Positions 21,269 through 33,392 of a DNA stretch of 64,000 nt are shown piece after piece; within the stretch, counting starts at the first letter, position 1; the number at the start of each line of letters is the position of its first letter. This DNA comes from Euglena gracilis (Eukaryota > Euglenida > Euglenophyceae > Euglenales), in contig CP154955.1 in the NCBI GenBank assembly GCA_039621445.1, forward strand, positions 4,185,836 through 4,249,835. Reading direction: 5' to 3'. The position numbers and the translations under genes are program-made. The notes under the pieces are model-generated. The model saw only the letters and a list, made by a program, of their open reading frames with translations. It was not told the DNA's origin and made no database searches.

Positions 21269-24200
21269 TAATAAAAGAAGGACCACTAATAAAATAAAAT
21301 ACAAGGACCAATCATTGTGACACGGAGGCCTGCAATTAGAAGCCTGAAAAAAATCAAAGTTCTCGAAGAATCCATACCCATTATGATCCCTGTCTCTTTG
21401 AGTATTCCAAATGCTTCCCAGTAAATGAGGATAAAATGCACGTTTTCAGTGATGCCCAGAGAGGGCTCCCGACACACAGTAATGCTCATACGCTCAGGGG
21501 CTTCCATTGCACACATGCGCAATGGTCATGCATTGCGCACAATTGGTAACAGAATGCGTAACTGTTGTGCACGTGTGCAATGGTCTTTCAAATAGCAGAT
21601 GCATATGCACGCGTGGGTGCTGTGGCAGAAGGTGTCACATTTTTGAGAATGATGAAAGGGGTTTGAGCACCAACCTTTCAGGCACCGGGGAGGGAGGGGC
21701 CGTCCCAATAAGACGATTTATGGGAGGCAGGCTATGGAGCCACGGCGACGCTGCACTGCGTTCCAGGAGTTTTTTTTGGATCATTACAAGACGGTCTATT
21801 GGCCAAACCGTGTCCTCCCTCTGCCCGGTGTGGTGTGGCTGTCGGGTGGTTTGCAAACCGCCGAAAAAAAGCTGCATTGATGTTCCTTTTCTTCACCATT
21901 GTTTATCTCCATTCTCTTCCTGTTGACCACCCTGGGGTGACGAGCTGCCGTTTAAATGACTTTTTGGATGTCCAAAAATGTTTCCTCGGCTGTTATTTTG
22001 CAGGTTTCCGTTGTGTTTTGCATTTCAAATTGAGATTCCTGAGTTTCAAAAGGTAGCCAAAACGCTGGCCCCTATCACTGGCATTGGGCTTCTTACGCAT
22101 GGACAAGGCACATCTGGATTTGGAGAAAATGGTGGTTCCAAACACACACCGGGGGGGGGGTGGCTTCCTCTTCCAGGCAATTCTTCAAAGCATACAAATT
22201 GTGAGCAATTGCGCAAACGCGCATGATCAACCACATTAAGAACTACAAACCCAAAAAAAGCGAAATGTATATAATGCTTTTTTCCATGAAAAAAACTTGG
22301 TGCGCAATTGTGCAAATGCACAATGGGTTCGCACCCAGGCCTGGGGTGTAGGGACAGACTAATTCGGACTGTCCTGGACCTCGGGCCTCATTGAGGGCAT
22401 TTCTACGGTATCTGGCGGCATGAACTCCTGTTTGATGACGGTGGCCAACTAAACTTGAGGTTTTTTTTTCACCAAATGACACCGAATCATTTCGTTGTTG
22501 GTGATGCTGTCGCCCCTGCTGTGCTTTTGCACGGCATTCTTTTGTTGCTTTCCCTCCCAGCAAATTTTACGGGCCAGTCCCCAAGGTGTCCCAAAGGCCA
22601 CACTCTCCCCCCATGCCAGGCAATGGCACATGCGTCCAAATGCCAGGCTGGGTCCATGCAGAGGGCGGCGGGGGACGGGGAGGGGGGGCTGGCGCCAGGC
22701 AGGGCCGTGCCCCCGCCGGTCTGGACCGGGCCGGCGGCGGCCGCACACTTATGCGCACGGCGGCGGGTCCCAGGCGCACCACGGCAAACCTGCTAGACCG
22801 AAGGGCATACGCCAATTTGTTGTCTTGAAGAGGCAGCCGGTCCCACGAGGCACGTCTTCTGGGGGGGTAAAGCGATGACAATGAAGATGAGAGTAATTCT
22901 TTAACAGTTTGCCAATTTAACATTTGACATGAACCACGATAATTTTGGAAATGACGCCGACAACAGCAAATAGCTGGACGAGTTTCTTCCACACAAAAAA
23001 TACGCATTGATTATTGTTGGCTATGTATGTGGGCAAGTTTATGTTTTTATCGACAGGACCCTGACACTCGAGGGACCCAGTGGCTCCTCATAAACAAAGC
23101 CATTTGACAGCCAAAACTTTTGAACAAGTGGTTGTTCTGGTAGCTGAAAAGGTCATTGCTATGGTGTTCGGAAATATACTCCATTCCGTATATTCCATTT
23201 TTATTCATTTTCCTATTTTAAATAACCCATGGACCTATTTTAAATAACCCATGGAAGACTGGCTGGTGAATTTGCTTCAAGTGGGTTGCAAACTGGGGGG
23301 GTGCAAATCCCGAGCAACGTGCAACCGAAGTATGCATAAACAACTTAAAGACCAAAGTAAATCGCAAAAAATTGGGGGCAGGGCAGGGTCGATATAAGGG
23401 CACATGGTTGAGTCCAGAACCCCTCCAGTCAAGGGGGTATGCCAAAGTAAATATAAACAAAGCATAGCCAAAACCTGGCGCCGAACCTGGGTATAATCTA
23501 GACAACACAGTAGCAAGTAGTAGGATCTCCCCCGCGGCAAAGGAAATTCAGGGAATGTGTCGTTGACATGGGGGGGCGGGGGTCAACGCCTCGGTGTGCC
23601 TTGGACAAGGGAGAGGTATACCCACCTGAAGCGGTGACACCCTCGTTTTATCGAAACCGGGCCACCGTGAACCATGAGGGACAGCCAGGACGGGGCCACG
23701 GTGCGGTTGGGAGGGCCGTGGGGAGGCAAAAGCGGTGTGGCAACGTGTGGGCCGGGGCAAAGGAGAGGACGGGGGGGGGGGGGGGGCTCGCGGAGGCGCG
23801 CCGCACAGGGCAAGGAACGCGCAGCCGCCAAGGCATCGTGTGGAATGGTGGGGCACACCTCTGTTTGAGGACCCGGGGGGAGGGGGGGAGCTGGGCTCAG
23901 TCAAGAAATGTTGCAGACAGAGCGCTCACCCCGCAGAAATTGTTGGCATCAATCCGGACATTAATCCAGACATTCTCGGCATTAATCTGGAACAAAAGCT
24001 CTGAACGCACAACCCGAAAAACTGCAATCGTTAGCCCTGTCACAGGGTTTCCACGTCTCCGACCGGCCCCACCGTTTTTCACTGTCATGCACAACACAGG
24101 ACGTCCAAAGGGTGGGGGCGGGGCCATCACAGGCCCAGATCAACGCCAAGGGGCGCACGGTTGGTTGAGAAGATGGGAACGACCAACAGGTATGGTGCCG

Positions 24201-24344
24201 CAGAATGGGGGGAAGAAAATACTCCCAACACCCACCGCCCGAAATTGAGTCACGATAACGGTTTGAAGGCGTGCATGGTGAAATGCAGCGTTACAGAAAA
24301 TTGGGGGTGACATGTCCGGAATTGGAAATCGGAGGCCTTCAGAA
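21269..24344. other. No confidently supported gene
   Basis: Contains the 9-bp-stem inverted repeat TGCGCAATG/CATTGCGCA (21516-21539) and related TGCGCAATT motifs at 22195-22330. A GC-rich island at 22650-22800 and a G run at 23771-23787 are also present. Open frames overlap on both strands without domain signatures. Confidence 0.4.
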
Positions 24345-24430
24345 AAATTGTGGGAGAATTGCGGGAAGAATTGCGGAAAAAATTGCGGGAAAATTGCTAA
24401 AAAATTGCGGAAAACTTGCGATTTTGAGAA
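24345..24430. repeat. TTGCGGAAAA array
   Basis: Units of GGAAAAATTGC and variants. The sequence around it (GGAGGCCTTCAGAAAAATTG before, ATCAGTACACTTCTGCTGA after) parallels the left end of the nested element at 56416-56917, so this is the same element family. Confidence 0.75.
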
Positions 24431-24849
24431 TCAGTACACTTCTGCTGAAGGGGAAGATTTTGTGTCATTTTGCAACACAGGTGTAAGTATTGAGTCTTTA
24501 TTCACATTTCTCCCAACAAAAAAAAACCAAAAAAACATGATTTTGTAATTTTGGGAACATGCTGAAATATGGAATTTCTTGGGTGAAAAACCCAAAACTG
24601 GCAAAAGTTTGCCGGTTTGGTCTCATCCAATACATCTGGTCCAGGATTTTTAATTTTTCTAAATCAGAATTATTTCCCAGCAGAAATGGGTGGAAAACCT
24701 AAAAAAAAAAGTCCAGAAATTGCCAAATTTCGTCAAGGTTTGTAAACCTGGGCACAAATTTTTGGCAAACTTGCAACAAAATAACAAAAAAGCACCTGGG
24801 TTCCCTTATGAAAACTTCATTGCATCTCGCCTTCAAGCTCAGGCGTATT

Positions 24850-24975
24850 CCAAAAAAATTGCTGAAAGGGAAAAAATTGCAGAAAAATTGTGGAAAAAAA
24901 TTGCGGAAATTGCAGAAAAATCGCAGAAAATTGTGGAAATTGCGGAAAATTGCGGGAAAATGCGGATATCAACAT
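24850..24975. repeat. TTGCGGAAAA array, probable partner of 24345-24430
   Basis: Same 10-11 bp unit in the same orientation, ending GCGGATATCAACATCCCCC like the right end of the 56416-56917 element (GCGGATATCAATTCCCCC). The two arrays may be the ends of one 0.65-kb element. No matching target duplication was found. Confidence 0.65.
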
Positions 24976-24984
24976 CCCCCACCC

Positions 24985-25390
24985 TACATTTCAAAAGCAA
25001 AAAAACTGCAAAAAAGTACAGCAACGCCATGAAACGATATTGTGCTGGAAAACGATCCCGGTGCTTGCCACATTGGCAAGCCACCTTGATGGTCTTGATG
25101 CATAACAGGGAGGCACACACAGTGCCATGGGCAAAAGAACGCCAAAGGGCAGAAAAATTTTTGTGCATCACCACGAAGTTCTGGAACACATCAAGTGAAT
25201 GTCTGGTTCGAGCCGCCATAAGTGCTGCAGTCCCATCACTGGGATCAGAAAACGAAACCCCTTCTGACGAAGAAGCAACATCCCAGGCAGTTTTCTGGCT
25301 AGAAGCTTCCTGACATGCAAAGTAAAATCTGGCATCAACCTGGGGGGTCACAGAACTATAAAAAATACCAAACAACTTTGCAACGTCCTT
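24985..25390 (-). CDS. Candidate coding ORF, unknown
   Basis: The most gene-like part of a 204-residue frame, reading for example FYFACQEASSQKTAWDVASS, TRHSLDVFQNFVVMHKNFSA and VACQCGKHRDRFPAQYRF. Balanced composition and no repeats. I do not recognise the family. Neighbouring frames up to 25850 may hold further exons. Its 3' side enters the TTGCGGAAAA array. Confidence 0.35.
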
Positions 25391-26740
25391 ATGGTGCTTG
25401 CCCCAAAAAAAAAGAAACACAACATAAAGATAACAAAATCCACCGTCTGGCACCGCATTGCTCCAATGAACAGCAGCAAATCAGTACATCGATGGCTCTG
25501 GGACTGGGGACCAGAAAGATCAATCTCAACCATGGCAGGGGACAAAATTACTCGAGTTGGGTTGCAAAAACAAAAAAACAAAACACACTCGCCCCCCCCC
25601 CTCTTGCCCCTGGACCGCCAGAAAGCGGAGGTGGGGAGGGCCGAAGTGATTGGCTCCGCAGTCCAGACCTGGCCCAGGCTCCCAGACCGAGTGCTTGCGT
25701 TGCGAGCACAGGGGGGCGGTCCTGGTCCCGGGCCATCCGGAGGTAGCCAGGCGGCGCAGGGGGCCCGGAGGAAAACAAATGCCGGGGTCATGGACATGGA
25801 TTCACTCAGTGACCCAGGGGGAGGGGCAGCCAAAACCCACCCACCCACGTATGACTATTCATTCAGTTAAGCCCCTGTGTGACCCCACCCCCTGGGAGGG
25901 GGTTTGTGCACTTCCCCAAGGGTGCGGTGCACCACATTTCACCCAACCGGTGGGACGCCAGGTGGGCCGGAGAATTTTTAGGGATTCTGGCCGATTTTGG
26001 TGATTTCGGGTGGATGATTGTGGTGAGTGGACCCCCCCCGGGGGGGGGAAGGTTGTCGGTGGGTTTGGGGTTTTTTTTCAGAAAAAAGTGGGAGCCCTCA
26101 GCCAGGCCCCACCCTCCAATACACCTTGGCAGTGTGATGTGAGTTCCTGGAAACTTCCCGCTTCGGGGTTCTGCACCGTGAAACCAATCGATCCTCTCCA
26201 GGAAAACTTTCATGACCTCAATTTGGAGACCTTTCCGTCGTTGTTCTTCATCAAAAAAAAAGCAGAGCAGGTAAAGGATGGCTGAGATGCGTGCGGGGGG
26301 CTCCATCAGGCTCCCCATCTGCGTTGGTCACAGAAGGAGAGTCAGTTACCAACAAATGAACGTGGGGATGCCAGCAGACAGCAGACGAACAGCAGAATCA
26401 GTTTATGCTGTGCGAAGGAGCTGTCTCCTGCAACACAGGTCAAACCCATCCTCCATCCTCCTGGACTGTGTCTGAGAACCCCCCAGAAAAGACACGGTTC
26501 ATGATCTCTCAGCACGCTGCCTATTCTTTTCTTATTTGAGTGGGCTGACAACGAACGTAGCGAACAAAACCAGTAAATTCTCCACCCTACCCTACCCCCA
26601 TCTGATAATCTCACCTAAAAAATGTGCCACAGCGAGTATAATGTGCAGCTGATTTCTCTAAATGGAAAAACAAACAGCTGTGCCTCTTTCAGTGTCTGTG
26701 GCCACAACCAACCAAATTACTGGCTGATTGTCAACAGGAA
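25391..26740. other. No confidently supported gene
   Basis: A GC-rich patch at 25610-25790 is open in several registers. A C/G palindrome is at 26031-26049 (CCCCCCCGGGGGGGG). No recognisable domain. Confidence 0.35.
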
Positions 26741-27144
26741 CTAACCCCCCCCCAATAAGTGCGCAGTGCCTTAATTATGTGCAGTGCCCTAATAAGTGCG
26801 CACCCCCCAAGGGTCCGAAACTACCTCCCTAAAAAGTGTGCACCCCCCCAAAGGAGAAATCACTGTCACATCTCAGGTCGGAAAAGCACACAAAATCCTC
26901 AGAACTGACATTTTCAGACCCAATATTTCCATCATCCAAGCCAAAATGTGGCACATAATCACCTGATTCATTGGTTGACATCACAAAAGAGGATGGAAAT
27001 TGAAGGGGGGGGAAGTGGGGAGAAAGTAAGTATTTTGGGCTTTGCCCTAATAAATGCGCAATGCCCTAATAAATGCGCACCCCTTGGGGTCCGAAACTAC
27101 GTCCTTAAAATGTGCGCACCCGTGCACTTATTGGGGGGGGTTAG
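26741..27144. mobile_element. TA-flanked C-tract MITE
   Basis: The ends are a near-perfect inverted repeat: TAACCCCCCCCCAATAAGTGC on the left and its complement (one fewer C) on the right. Reading TA as the duplicated target, the element begins ACCCCCCCC, which fits a Tc1/mariner-type target preference. Internal direct repeats read CCCTAATAAGTGCGCACC and GGGTCCGAAACTAC. No coding capacity. Superfamily assignment is tentative because TA is only 2 bp. Confidence 0.6.
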
Positions 27145-28107
27145 GCCTTCAAACTTCAAACTTCAAAGAAAACCAAACAGGTAACAATGATTTCTGGCCT
27201 GATTTCTTTCTTGCAAAAAAGGCAGCCTTTTTGACTGACTTTGCTCAATTTCGGACCATTTTTTGAAATTCTGAGAGAAAAAATCCTTTCAAACAGGGTG
27301 GTCCTTAAGGAAATAAAAAAAAAACCTCGCCGTCCCAGCACACTCAATGAAAATACACTGGAAAATGGGCAAGGAAATTTGGCATTTTTCGGCAAGAACA
27401 GGTCGACATCAGGGGGAAAAAATGATTCATGTCATCCATCTCCCATCTACCCAAATCGTCAAAAAAAATGTGTTTTTCGACTTTTTAATTTTTGACCCCT
27501 TCAAATACCAGTCCGGCCCTTGGTCGGCCCTTTGGCCGAAAGGGGGGGGGCGGTTCTTAAGAAAATAAGCAAAAAAACTTTCCTATTCCTGAAGGACCGC
27601 CCAGGTTTGGACACTTTAATATTCGACAGAGTGGATACAAATAGCAGCAGATTGCTTGTGGCACCCGCCAGGGGTCCCATGAATAAACGTGGGGTGCATT
27701 TTTGGGACAGGGTTAGGTTGACTTACTGATGTTTAACCCTGAACCACAAGTAACAAGCTACCGCAACTATACATGAAAAACATCCAAACAGTTACCAACA
27801 ACAATGAGAAAAAAATTGCACCCACATTCAGATTGAACTCTTCGAGACCAGGAAGTTTGGAGAGGTCAAATACATTTTCCCGGTGTCCGGACTGTGCTGA
27901 CAAACTCTGCCGCCCCCCACACAAGACATCAACTGAGAGTGTGAGAGCTGCCTGTGCAACAGGCAGCGTATTCTCACCAAGTGGGTGAGCACAGGAGGGG
28001 AGGGATCAGACATCGGACTCACGGCGGGGAAGGGCAGACAGCCCGGCGAAGATATCGGCCTGCGAAGGATGGCAGAAGGAATGCAAATGTCTAGATGTCA
28101 TTATATC
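27145..28107. other. No gene; possible CAGGG-ended fragment
   Basis: CAGGGTGGTCCTTAAGG at 27294 and CCTGAAGGACCGCCCAG ending 27604 form an imperfect inverted pair like the ends of the 41304-45409 element, but flanking 8-mers agree at only 4 positions. No supported gene. Confidence 0.35.
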
Positions 28108-28331
28108 CAAGCACCTATAATTGACCCCCATATATTCGCCATTTTCGGCCATTTTCGGCCATTTTCGGCCATTTTCGGCCATTTTTTTCCTATAGGTGGG
28201 GAGTAAAACTACCTTAAAATTCTTTCATACCAACAATGCATTTTGATCATTCAGTCAACATGAAAGCAGTCGTGGCAAGCTAATGCATCCAAGGAGGTCC
28301 GTTTGGAAAGGGTGCTCAGGGATTAAAGAGG

Positions 28332-29000
28332 TCAAAGAGTTTTTTGTTGCAATATGCAAATGCAAGGTTTTGGGAATAGGCTTCTTTTTTTCCTGCCAGA
28401 GAGGCTCTTGACCACTTTGGTCTTTTTTTTTGCTTGGGGTTCTTGGGACGCTTCATGAGAGTGGTTGGCACATGACATATTAACCACAATGGTGGGTGGC
28501 AACACCAAAACTGGTGCTTTTCTCTTCAAGCCTCTTGGCGTGGATGCTTTTCACAAACTTTCCCTCACCTATTCCAATTTTGATACTGAACATTGTTTGA
28601 TGGTGGCACTGTTAGATCCCATCCACTTGTGTGGAATAAACCTAATGCAAGAATCACACCTTTAACAAAGGAAAAAACGCTTCACATACTTTGCCTGGTT
28701 GCACCTTGTCACCACAATTTTCTGAAATGTCATCAAAACCATCAGGTTTGTCCCAAAAAACCCATTCGGAGATGGTTCTTTGAGCAGCATATGTTCCACG
28801 GTCAGGCATAACGGCAGGAGAAGAGAGGCATGACTTCAAAGAAGTCTTGATGTAAAATTTCATCTGTCATGTTGAGACGATCATCCGTCTGGATGTGGCG
28901 AAATTGGGAGAAAATGCGCCCAGCTTGAGCGGCAGAACAAAAGCAAGCAAACATGTGATCGGCCCATAATGTTGAAATATTGACATCAAATGCGCTCACC
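28332..29000 (-). pseudogene. Decayed ORFs inside hAT-like element
   Basis: Three minus-strand segments look protein-coding: about 28800-29000 (STLWADHMFACFCSAAQAGR), 28654-28863 (TISEWVFWDKPDGFDDISEN) and 28332-28529 (a Lys/Arg-rich part). They lie in different registers separated by stops. They may be remnants of a transposase or of captured host exons. No hAT dimerisation motif is seen and no family is assigned. Confidence 0.35.
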
Positions 29001-29025
29001 CAATTGTCCAATGTCTGCATCTTGT

Positions 29026-29325
29026 TCAACATCGCATCTTGTCCAGCATCTACATCTTGTCCAACGTCTACATCCATTGCATCAGCAATCTCTGGTGTGT
29101 GCATCTTGTCCAATACCTGCATCTTGTCAAGCTCTTAATCTTGTCCAGTATCTGCATCCACTACATCTTCTCCAGCATCTGCATCTTGTCCAATGTCTGC
29201 ATCTTGTCCAGCATCTGCATCTTGTACAGCATCTGCATCTTGTCCAGTGTCGACATCTTGTCCAGTGTCTGCATCTTGTTCAGCATCTGCAGCCATTGCA
29301 TCTTGTCCAGCATCTGCAAACACTA
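29026..29325. repeat. CATCTTGTCCAGCATCTG minisatellite
   Basis: About 16 degenerate 18-bp units. Because the unit is a multiple of three, long open frames appear on both strands (His/Leu/Val/Gln-rich on plus, Asp/Ala/Gly/Gln-rich on minus); these are not taken as genes. Shared with 38036-38592 and, inverted, 61215-61285. Confidence 0.9.
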
Positions 29326-29919
29326 AACACTGCATCCACTGGCTCCCAACCTAGCAAAATGACCACAAAAACCCCCAAAATGACCACAAAAAGCCTAAAA
29401 TTGACCGCAAAAGGCCCCCAAAAGAAACCAAAATGACCTAAAATGGCTTCAAAAAACCTAAACTTGCCCCACAAAAAATGTGAAAAATAAGCCAAAATCA
29501 CCAATATGGCGCAAAATGGTCAAAAATGCCATAAAATGTGCTCATATTGACCCAAATTAGCCCAATATTTGCCAAACCAGTGCAAAATAGCCCCAAAATC
29601 AGCAAAAAAAATGATCAAAAAATGGCCAAGGTGGGTGTAATACTGGAGATTTGTGGAGAAATTATCCCAAAAATGTGTTTAATTCTTCAAAATATACAAA
29701 AAAAATGCCAGCATCGCCCTTGTCACCAAAATTTTCTGAAATGCCATAAAAAAGAGAGGCTGCACAGAGACAAGAATCAGTTGCACTGAAAATTGCCCCT
29801 CAAGGAGTAACAAAACTGTTATTCAAAAAAACTCGAAAAATTGCAACAAATTCTTTCTCAGTTTCGGCCATTTTCGGCCATTTTCGGCCATTTTTACTAT
29901 ATGTGCTTGATTATATCTG

Positions 29920-30300
29920 AGTATAGGTGTGCATAATGATTTTAGTAATGCACCTTTAATATAGAAGATATATTTATGTGTTTATTATAACTATACTATG
30001 TTTTATGTATTCTAATTTTTAAACATACATATATACATCACGTGCATAATATATCATACACACAATATATTACAATATATAATGTGCATAAATCATGTGT
30101 TATATATTATACATAGATATATAATATATTATATATTATGTTATATTGTATATTATTAATTATTAATTTAATAATATAATAATTATTAATATTAAATTAT
30201 TAATTATTAGTCATAGTTCGAAATATAATATATGATTATAATTTATGATTATATTACATATAATCATTTATATAAAAATTACATCATACAAAATAACATA
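29920..30300. other. AT-rich island
   Basis: About 380 bp almost entirely of TATATT/ATAATA-type sequence, directly next to the 28108-29909 element, whose target duplication (ATTATATC) is itself AT-rich. It could act as a matrix-attachment or DNA-unwinding region; this is inferred from composition alone. Confidence 0.75.
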
Positions 30301-31228
30301 AAATGCAGTTTCTTACATTATGCAATCATACACACATCTTCGACCTCCCTTCCCCCCTCCCCCCCCTTGCCCATAACACAGTGTGCCACTGAATTTCAAT
30401 GAAAACTGCCACATGATGTCCCTTGGGGGGTGTCGATGACATGGTGTGTGATTCATGGGGGTTTTAAAAGCAGGTGAACTTGAACCAGTATAACAGCAGA
30501 GTGGGTGTTTTGAAAAGTGGTCGCCGACTAACCCCCCCCCACCACATCCCTGTATCGCCGACGTTTTATAGAGCCATTTCTGGGCCATTCGGGGGTGAAA
30601 AGGCATTCCCCCGCAAAAAAAATAATCTCAGAAATGATGCGGAGTCAAAGGTCCGGTGACCTAAACTAAAACCCTAGGAACGCCCCATATTCCCAGAAAT
30701 TGAGTTTCTTGTAACTCTCCGCCTGGCCCGAGATATGGCCCTTTTAAGCCAACAAAACCCCAACAATAAAAATAAAAATTGCAACATGAATCCATACACG
30801 CAACATTGAGCATGCGACCAGTTTAAAGGCTCAAGCAAAAAATCACTCCGGACTTCTGAAGGACGAGCTATTGGGTATGGATGATGGGAGAGAAATTAAA
30901 ACCTTTATACCACGCTCTAATTCTACCCCACAATCCGTAAACCTGAATACCTGCTGTAAGGCTGGGAAATGTGCAGCACGTGTTGACAGGCATTAAAAAA
31001 GGGAAATAATAAAAAAATAAAATAAATAAAAAAATAAAATCATTGGATTTCCAGGATACCCCCCTCGGCCTTGGGGGTCCACAGAAAGAGATGGTTGGAA
31101 AAAATTTTGGCCTGTTGGACCCACCTCCACCTTGCCAACCTTAGCAATCACCTGAGCAATTCCCTGGTTGTCCTCCCTTTCCCTTTTCAGCAAAACCTTC
31201 TGGAAGGATTACCTGCCCCCCGGGAAAC
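30301..31228. other. No supported gene
   Basis: Mixed sequence with C/G tracts at 30355 and 30532. Short frames only. Confidence 0.45.
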
Positions 31229-31475
31229 TGTCACCTGACAGGTTGGCCGGTACCGGGGATCCTGACAACTTCCTATGCTGACAAATTGGCCGGTACCAAG
31301 GACCCTGACAGTTTCCTGGGTAGGGCATCTGAAGGGAAAATCAATGAAAATGACCCTGACAGGTTGGCCAGTACCAGGGACTCTGACAACTTCCTATGAT
31401 GACAAGTTGACTGGTGACGGGGACGGGGGGTGACAATTTTCCGAGCGGGACCCTGACAGCTCCCCGGGCATGGCA
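31229..31475. repeat. CTGACA-based tandem repeat
   Basis: Alternating modules CTGACAGGTTGGCCGGTACC and CTGACAACTTCCTATG recur three to four times with small changes. Non-coding as far as can be seen. Confidence 0.75.
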
Positions 31476-33110
31476 GTTTCCCAGGGAGGGGAACAATTCT
31501 TCTGAATTACTTTGGAAAAGGCAAAAGAAGGTCAACCTGCACTGGTGAGAAAACAATTGTGTCGAGGGGGAAAAGGAGGCCCCGGACCAATGGATTGGGG
31601 GCCCCAAACAAACCTTGCCATAGAAGCGCGGCAGTGCCGGGCAGCGCCGCACCGGGATGAGGGGGCGCGGCACCGGCAGCCGGACGGCGGGGGCCGGGGC
31701 CAGGGACGGGGCAAGGGCCCCCTTCCTTCTGGTTCTGTTGACTTTTGAACTTCAAGCTTACACCCCACACGCGCGCTTGCGTGTGTGTGTGTGAATGCGC
31801 ACTTGCATGTGAAAATTGAAGTCTGTATGCATTTACATTAAAATGCTTTTGTTCCCCAATCATAGTTCTGGGCAAAGACTTTTAATACCCTCTTCCTTCA
31901 TAAGCTCCGTCCACAAGTCCATCCGAAGTGCTTCAGGAAAACGGGGCACCGGAATACGGGGGGTGCTTGGGCAAGAGCACCGCCGGGCGCTGCGGCGCGA
32001 CAGCGGCAGCGGCCGGCTGGCGGCCCGAGGGGGACGGACCGCATGGGGCGGCTTGGGCCAGGGATGAACCCCCCGGGGGAAGTGTCACCCGAGAGGTGGC
32101 AAGCACCCTAACAGTTTCCGGGGCAGGCTGCTATCGGGCACCTGCCCATGGCAGGCATGACCTGAGGGGAGGTTGGTTTGGGGTGCCAGGCTATTTACCG
32201 ACAGTGTGTAGAAAAGGTAGGAGATGGTTTCGACCCCCTCCAAAGCAGAAGAGGGCTTGGACTTTGGGGTTGGTAACGATATGGCTAGAACTCCATATAC
32301 ACATATATATGTATGCTATACAGCTAGAACTATTTGCTGCTATGGTAGCACAAAATGGGAGAGAACGAAACGTTGAATGCCTGTCAGAAGCACGGCACCT
32401 GCTGTGGGACTTGCAAAATGCAACAAAATGGGAAAAAGGAAGACATTCTACATCAACCAGACGTAAAAAATGTCAACCACAAAAAAGTATCAGATAGCAA
32501 TTGGATAAATCTGCCCCTTCTCCACTTTTTCCCCCCTCCTTACTTCTGACGCCACTTGGATCTGGATTCCTTGTCTGCGAAGGGCAGAAAGGGGTGGGTT
32601 GACTCGATCAACGGGTGGAGAACAATGCAGGTGGAGTGAGATGGAAATGGGGAAGCCGCGCCGTGGGCAAGACAGCGGCGAGCGACGGCAGGCGCAGGGA
32701 CGCCGCCCGGGCCGACAGCGGCACCGCCCGCAGCAGCGGGTGGGCCGGCGGCAGGGCCGGGCCAGACCCGCCCCCCACCCTCCACCCCCCCCCCGCTGCC
32801 TGTCTGTCACATATGGCAAAACTCAGGTGAGGGTTGGGGGGGGGGGTAGGGTGGTGGTTAAAAGTGGGGGGTATTCCTAATTTGTGGGTGGGCCAGCGGC
32901 AGGGCAGGGCCGGCCCCCTCCCCCCACCCCCTGTGCGTCCGCCGGCGTTGGCCGGCGGGCAGGTCTGCAGGATCTGGGGCTGTCTGTCTTGGCGTGGGAG
33001 GACTGGGGAGGCCCCCAAAGAAGGCCGGGAAATAGCCCCACACCCACCTCTGTTGCATCCCTGAAGGAGGCAGTTACCCTCCCCCCCACTATGTCCATCG
33101 ACCAGTAACC
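31476..33110. other. GC-rich islands, no assignable gene
   Basis: GC-rich blocks at 31620-31720, 31960-32060, 32640-32790 and 32880-32970 resemble each other in composition (AGCGGCAGGGC, GCCGGCGG motifs). The last two both carry GGGCCRGCGGCAGGGC. They are open in several frames on both strands and may be exons or a GC-rich repeat. Confidence 0.35.
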
Positions 33111-33392
33111 TCTGTCCTCCGACCGGGGGGGGGGGGTCGTTGGACAAGGGGTCAGCGGGAACCCAGGACCCCACCCCCAAAAAGAATATTTTTTTTCCTT
33201 TCGGCGTTTGCAACGTTTGGGCAATTTTGCCAATTGTTTTACCCAAAAAGCTCCAAAAAAATTAGCATTTTGGCCAAATTTTGCCGATTTTGGGGGCAAA
33301 AATTTTCCGCCTGGCGCTTTGTGCCGGGACCAAAAATTGGCCAAACCTCTGAAAGGGTGTCCTCCGACCGGGGGGGGGGGGGGCGTTGGACA
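33111..33392. mobile_element. Probable MITE bounded by TGTCC/GGACA modules
   Basis: Modules TGTCCTCCGACC, G run, GTTGGACA at 33111-33150 and 33358-33392 enclose a T/A-rich middle with a GGCGCTTTGTGCC hairpin near 33312-33325. The related module pair at 1014-1138 supports a dispersed family. No target duplication was found. Confidence 0.5.

Larger units (their letters stand above)
28108..29909. mobile_element. hAT-like element, 1.8 kb, exact 8-bp target duplication
   Basis: Termini CAAGCACCTATA (left) and CAAGCACATATA (right, inverted) are flanked by identical 8-mers ATTATATC (28100-28107 and 29910-29917). GCCATTTTCG repeats sit just inside both ends (28138-28187 and 29861-29895) in the same orientation. 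The interior holds decayed open frames, an 18-bp CATCTTGTCCAGCATCTG minisatellite and an A-rich CCAAAATGACCACAAAAA array. No transposase is recognisable, so it is non-autonomous. Same family as 37247-39108. Confidence 0.9.

Noticed and set aside
24310-24975. Full hAT-like element around the two TTGCGGAAAA arrays
   Set aside because: Both arrays match the 56416-56917 family, but no flanking 8-bp duplication could be found, so only the repeats are annotated.
27294-27604. CAGGGTGGTCC/GGACCGCCCAG pair as another hAT-like element
   Set aside because: Flanking 8-mers agree at only 4 of 8 positions and the right end lacks CCCTG; kept only as a note.
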